From: Nitrosomonadales bacterium
Lineage (GTDB): Bacteria; Pseudomonadota; Gammaproteobacteria; Burkholderiales; SG8-41
Assembly: GCA_009885185.1 (NCBI GenBank)
Contig: VFLF01000180.1
Span: 1 to 9,137, forward strand
DNA: 9,137 nt
Direction of reading: 5' to 3'
Part shown: in pieces, positions 6,226-9,137 of the stretch
Layout: the number at the start of each line of letters is the position of its first letter
How positions within the stretch are numbered: the stretch's first letter is position 1
Notes under the pieces: generated by a model
Told to the model about the DNA's origin: nothing
Databases searched by the model: none
The model's input: only the letters and a program-made list of their open reading frames with translations
Program-made: the position numbers and the translations under genes

Positions 6226-6693
6226 ATGAATACCGCCACCGTACTCTTGATTGTCCATGGGCTGCTGGCAGTGGCGCTGCTCGGCGCCATCACGCATCAG
6301 GCGATGAGTGCCTGCATGCCGGCGCAAAAGCCCGCGGGCACTTTTTACGGGCGCTTTCGCGCGGTGTCGGGAGGGGCGTACACCAACGGCGTCATTGTGC
6401 TGTATCTGCTGACGTTTCTGCTGGGCGGCATTGTCTATGCCGAATACCGGATCGAGGTGCGCATCGCGATCGAGCAATTGGGCTACTGGTGGCAAAGCGG
6501 CTCGTTCGAGATCAAGGAGCATTTTGCTGCCATCGGGCTGGGAATGCTGCCGGCGTATGCGTATTACTGGCGGCAGCCAGCCGAGGCCCATGGCCGCACG
6601 CGCGCCATACTCACCGCACTGCTCGCGTTTATTGTTTGGTGGAATTTTTTGGTTGGGCACATCCTCAATAACCTTCGTGGATTCGGATCATGA
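6226..6693 (+). CDS. Four-helix integral membrane protein of unknown function, His-rich in helices
   Basis: A 155-residue hydrophobic protein with four likely membrane segments near residues 4-26, 54-73, 99-115 and 126-147. The loop between helices 2 and 3 (about 74-98) is charged and carries EYRIEVRIAIEQLGYWWQSGSFEIKE in two parts, a segment that looks conserved. Histidines lie in or next to helices: His11 and His24 (helix 1), His99 (start of helix 3) and His145 (helix 4, GHILNN). That pattern would suit heme b or quinone binding, as in small cytochrome b-type membrane anchors, but this is inference and no named family was recognised. The gene follows the propeller by 7 bases and overlaps the next start by ATGA, so co-translation is likely. 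It may anchor or exchange electrons with the secreted heme protein. The ribosome site (AGGA) is weak and very close to the ATG. Confidence 0.82.
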   Translation: MNTATVLLIVHGLLAVALLGAITHQAMSACMPAQKPAGTFYGRFRAVSGGAYTNGVIVLYLLTFLLGGIVYAEYRIEVRIAIEQLGYWWQSGSFEIKEHFAAIGLGMLPAYAYYWRQPAEAHGRTRAILTALLAFIVWWNFLVGHILNNLRGFGS

Positions 6694-7028
6694 CGCCGCT
6701 ACGCACGTCCCCGGCCTTTGGCATTGTGTTCGCAGTGGTGTTCGCCATCGCCTATGTGATCGCGGTGGAAAAAAATATCGCGATATTTACCTATCATCCG
6801 GCAATCGGGGAGTTTGATCTGGGTACCAAGCCGTCGAGGGACGGCCCGGCGATGTACTGGTATGGCTGGCTCGGCACATCGGGCGTCGTGGCGTTCGTTG
6901 CGGCCTTTGCCGCCGTTTTGCTGCCGGAGAAACTGACCCGGTGGCTGTGGCCGGGGCTGACGTGGCAGGTTTCCGTGATCGTGATGGTGGCGTTCTGTTA
7001 TCTGTTGCGGAGTTTTTTCCTGCGGTGA
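6690..7028 (+). CDS. Small three-helix membrane protein of unknown function
   Basis: A 112-residue protein with likely membrane helices near residues 8-26, 56-80 and 90-110. Between helices 1 and 2 is a loop of about 30 residues (YHPAIGEFDLGTKPSRDGPA), followed by an aromatic MYWYGWLGT entry to helix 2. The start ATG overlaps the previous stop (ATGA, 6690-6693), and the stop overlaps the next start (GTGA, 7025-7028), both signs of translational coupling. I do not recognise a family. As a partner of the preceding four-helix protein it could form a small membrane complex, but only gene order supports this. Confidence 0.78.
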   Translation: MTPLRTSPAFGIVFAVVFAIAYVIAVEKNIAIFTYHPAIGEFDLGTKPSRDGPAMYWYGWLGTSGVVAFVAAFAAVLLPEKLTRWLWPGLTWQVSVIVMVAFCYLLRSFFLR

Positions 7029-7432
7029 AGCGCCTACGGCAAATGCTGTGCGCGCTTTGTGTCGGCTTGGCAGTGACCATCGCAGGGTTGCCGGGCGCAT
7101 GGGCCGGCGGCGACGGTTTTGATCCCGACGATCATTCCGAGGATGAAGGGCCGGCGCACTTCGGTTTCGTCAAGGATGAGCGCGGCAAGCCCGTACGCGA
7201 CGCGAAAGTTTCCGCGAGTTTCAAGAATACCTTCACGCTGGTGACGCGCACCAACGCCACGGGCGCGTTTCGCGTGCGCGGCTTCAAAAAAGATATCAAC
7301 CCCAACGATATCGTGATCACCTGCTCCAAAGAGGGCTATAAGCAGGAACGCACGATCCGGCGCCCGCCGCCCAAGACAGCGAAGAAGCCGCTGCGATCGG
7401 TCGAGACTGAATGCCGTCTACGGCGACTTTAG
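7025..7432 (+). CDS. Small secreted carboxypeptidase-regulatory-like (transthyretin-like) domain protein
   Basis: A 135-residue exported protein. From the GTG at 7025 the N-terminus is basic (KRLRQ), followed by a hydrophobic core and an AWA end near residue 27, a good signal peptide. The mature part has an acidic patch (DPDDHSEDE), then one beta-sandwich domain: FGFVKDERGKPVRDAKVSAS, a TRTNATGAFRVRG turn and an EGYKQERTI strand. This is the CarboxypepD_reg pattern. Two Cys (in ITCSKEG and TECRLRRL) could form a disulfide. I prefer GTG 7025 because it overlaps the upstream stop (GTGA) and supplies the basic n-region. ATG 7043 is an alternative. The frame also runs upstream to 6941, but that part overlaps the membrane gene and looks non-coding. 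It repeats the domain type found at the front of the heme/propeller protein, so the two may bind the same surface. Confidence 0.8.
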   Translation: MKRLRQMLCALCVGLAVTIAGLPGAWAGGDGFDPDDHSEDEGPAHFGFVKDERGKPVRDAKVSASFKNTFTLVTRTNATGAFRVRGFKKDINPNDIVITCSKEGYKQERTIRRPPPKTAKKPLRSVETECRLRRL

Positions 7433-8424
7433 TATCGTTCGTGCTGGCAGGGCTGCTCACCCTGACAGACGCCAAGGCGCAGACACCTGCGCAGCCGATA
7501 CTGCCGATTTTACGTTATGGCCAAGCCGCGTCAGCCGCGAAAACGATATTTTCCATACCGGTGGTGGTGGCCCAGCGAGAGGGGCTGTTCCTGCGCGAGG
7601 GGCTGGATTTTCGCGTGGTGATTCCCATTCCCGGCGGCGCGGATCGCATGATCGACGCGCTGCATGACGACACCGTGGATATTACGCACGTGGCGACGAC
7701 TTTTCTGGTGCGCGCGGCGCTGGCGGGGTCGGATGTGGTGGCGATTGCCGCGGAATTCAATAACCCGATTTACTCGCTGATCGCAAAGCCCGATATCACG
7801 CGCATCGCCGATCTTAAAGGCAAAGTGGTCGGCATGGCCGACCCCGGCACCAGCATCTCGATCTCCATGCGGAAGCTCTTCGCCAAGCATGGTCTGCGCG
7901 AGGGGGATGTGCGCTTCAAGCATGTAGAAGGCACCTCCACGCGTTTAAATTGCATGCGCCGCAGCGACTGCATCGCCGCGCCGTTGGGGCAGCCGCATGA
8001 CTTGCTGGCGTTAAGCGAAGGCTACCGCGTGCTGGCGCTGTCCACCGATGTGACGCCGGAATTCGTTTACACCGTGACGGCGGTGCGGCGCTCGTGGGCG
8101 GCGGCCAATCAGGACACGATGGTGCGCTATGTGCGCGCACTGTCCGCCGCGTTCAGCGTGATCCGCGATCCGCGTAAACGTGACGTGGTGATAAAGGCGA
8201 TCACCGACACCACGGGTGTGTCTGCGGCGATTGCTGAACGCACGCTGGCGCTGTATTTCGAGCCCGAGCGCAAGGTGCTGCCGCAGAGGGGCGAAATCGA
8301 TCTCAAGGGCTTCGCGCAGGTGATCGCGTTCATGGGCGAGGCAGGGCACCTCAAAGCGCCGTTGCCCGCACCGGAGCGGTTTGTAGATTTGCAGTATCTG
8401 CGGCTTGCGGGGGTAATTCGTTAG
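7411..8424 (+). CDS. NMT1/SsuA-type ABC transporter substrate-binding protein
   Basis: A 337-residue periplasmic binding protein of the nitrate/sulfonate/thiamine-precursor class. It shows SIPVVVAQREGLFLREGL (substrate lobe entry), a VDITHVATTFLVRAALAG helix, the hinge motif DLKGKVVGMADPGTSISI, and a C-terminal helical region with FAQVIAFMGEAG. The start is fixed: an in-frame TGA lies at 7408-7410, directly before the ATG, so no longer version exists. It overlaps the preceding gene by 22 bases. The N-terminal stretch has a hydrophobic core and an AKA end near residue 23, but it has no Lys or Arg before the core (MPSTATLVSFV), which is weak for a Sec signal. Two Cys (RLNC, RSDC) lie six residues apart in the second lobe. 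No permease or ATPase gene follows, so it is an orphan binding protein. Its ligand is unknown. Confidence 0.86.
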   Translation: MPSTATLVSFVLAGLLTLTDAKAQTPAQPILPILRYGQAASAAKTIFSIPVVVAQREGLFLREGLDFRVVIPIPGGADRMIDALHDDTVDITHVATTFLVRAALAGSDVVAIAAEFNNPIYSLIAKPDITRIADLKGKVVGMADPGTSISISMRKLFAKHGLREGDVRFKHVEGTSTRLNCMRRSDCIAAPLGQPHDLLALSEGYRVLALSTDVTPEFVYTVTAVRRSWAAANQDTMVRYVRALSAAFSVIRDPRKRDVVIKAITDTTGVSAAIAERTLALYFEPERKVLPQRGEIDLKGFAQVIAFMGEAGHLKAPLPAPERFVDLQYLRLAGVIR

Positions 8425-8453
8425 CGGGTGGGCGTAGCGGTTACACTACCCGC

Positions 8454-9137
8454 ATGTCTACCTCTGAAATCGTCCTGACCACCATCAACGCCCGCTACGT
8501 ACACGCGGCGCTGGGGTTGCGCTATCTGGCGGCCAATATGGGCCCGCTTCAGTCGCGTACGCGCATTGTCGAATTCGTGCTGGGCCAGCGCGCGTTTGAA
8601 ATTGTCGAGGATTTGCTGGCGTTGAATCCGCGCATCATCGGCATCGGCGTGTATATCTGGAACGTGGATGAGAGCACGCGGGTGGTGGCGTTGCTCAAAA
8701 AGATTGCGCCGCACATCACGGTGGTGCTCGGCGGGCCGGAGGTGAGTTTTGAAACCGGCGAGCAGCGCATCTGCGCACTGGCCGATCATGTGATTACCGG
8801 CTGGGGGGACGTGACGTTTCCGAAGCTGGCGGTGGACATCATGAACGGTGAGAAGCCGCCGCTGAAAGTCATCGCCGGCGTGCAGCCGCCGCTGGCGGAC
8901 ATCACTCTGCCGTATGCGCACTACACCGATGTGGATATCGCCAAGCGTTTTATTTATGTCGAGGCGTCGCGCGGCTGCCCGTTCAAGTGCGAATTCTGCC
9001 TGTCGGCGCTGGACAAAACCGCGTGGCCGTTCGAGCTCGACAGCTTCATGGGCGAAATTGAAAAACTCTACCAGCGCGGGGCGCGCAACTTCAAGTTCGT
9101 CGACCGCACCTTCAACCTGAAGATCGACAACTCGGTG
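8454..9137 (+). CDS. B12-binding domain radical SAM protein (DUF4080-like), N-terminal part
   Basis: Open from the ATG at 8454 to the right edge (228 codons), with no stop seen. Residues 1-140 form a cobalamin-binding-type Rossmann domain: IVLTTINARYVHAALGLRYL, IGIGVYIWNVDES, VVLGGPEVSF and GWGDVTFPKL. The last is a variant of the usual G-E-G-E-x-x-F. The radical SAM core begins with EASRGCPFKCEFC, whose CxxxCxxC motif is Cys175, Cys179 and Cys182 and should hold a [4Fe-4S] cluster. Proteins of this type methylate or rearrange unreactive carbons, but most members of this subgroup have no known substrate. The gene is 29 bases after the binding protein on the same strand. A short inverted repeat (GCGGGT/ACCCGC, 8424-8453) fills that gap, so transcription may or may not continue from upstream. 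Confidence 0.88.
   Translation, partial: MSTSEIVLTTINARYVHAALGLRYLAANMGPLQSRTRIVEFVLGQRAFEIVEDLLALNPRIIGIGVYIWNVDESTRVVALLKKIAPHITVVLGGPEVSFETGEQRICALADHVITGWGDVTFPKLAVDIMNGEKPPLKVIAGVQPPLADITLPYAHYTDVDIAKRFIYVEASRGCPFKCEFCLSALDKTAWPFELDSFMGEIEKLYQRGARNFKFVDRTFNLKIDNSV

Noticed and set aside
8424..8453. GCGGGT/ACCCGC inverted repeat and TACACT as a promoter or terminator
   Set aside because: The six-base stem has an 18-base loop and no T-run. TACACT has no suitable -35 at normal spacing and would give a nearly leaderless transcript.
8421..8921. A 166-codon minus-strand frame
   Set aside because: Antisense to the B12/radical SAM gene, whose plus frame is open to the edge and carries CxxxCxxC.

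Overview
The window looks like chromosomal DNA of a GC-rich betaproteobacterium, probably Burkholderiales or a relative. The main clue is a Bug/TctC-type tripartite-tricarboxylate solute-binding protein with no permease beside it, an arrangement greatly expanded in that group. Other clues are the high third-position GC, which produces long antisense shadow frames, and the tightly packed catabolic genes. The lineage is inferred, not shown by a marker gene.

Layout. (1) Positions 1-177, + strand: the C-terminal end of an amidohydrolase of the AtzA/TrzN/cytosine-deaminase type that enters from the left. (2) Positions 251-3305, - strand: a compact operon read right to left, made of an ACMSD-like amidohydrolase/decarboxylase (2232-3305), a Bug solute-binding protein (1198-2175) and a D-2-hydroxyacid dehydrogenase (251-1192). 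It looks like a small organic-acid uptake and breakdown cassette. (3) Positions 3306-3590: a divergent intergenic region. (4) Positions 3591-4346, + strand: a ModA-like periplasmic binding protein. (5) Positions 4530-8424, + strand: a tightly packed operon with a good promoter candidate at 4394-4422. It encodes a secreted regulatory-domain/cytochrome c/seven-bladed propeller protein split by one in-frame TAA, two small membrane proteins, a small secreted carboxypeptidase-regulatory-like protein, and an NMT1/SsuA-type solute-binding protein. (6) Position 8454 to the right edge, + strand: the N-terminal part of a B12-binding radical SAM protein.

Most unusual points. The cytochrome/propeller gene reads as one 562-residue protein, but codon 174 is TAA, just after the CxxCH heme site. 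The rest of the frame is intact for 388 codons and carries seven clear propeller repeats. The surrounding operon (secreted heme/propeller protein, a four-helix membrane protein with several histidines, a second small membrane protein, a second regulatory-like domain and a binding protein) is a plausible undescribed envelope redox or sensing module. Its function is inferred from context only. Three solute-binding proteins of three different transporter classes occur here, and no permease or ATPase gene is visible. No tRNA, rRNA, CRISPR array, insertion sequence or phage gene was seen.
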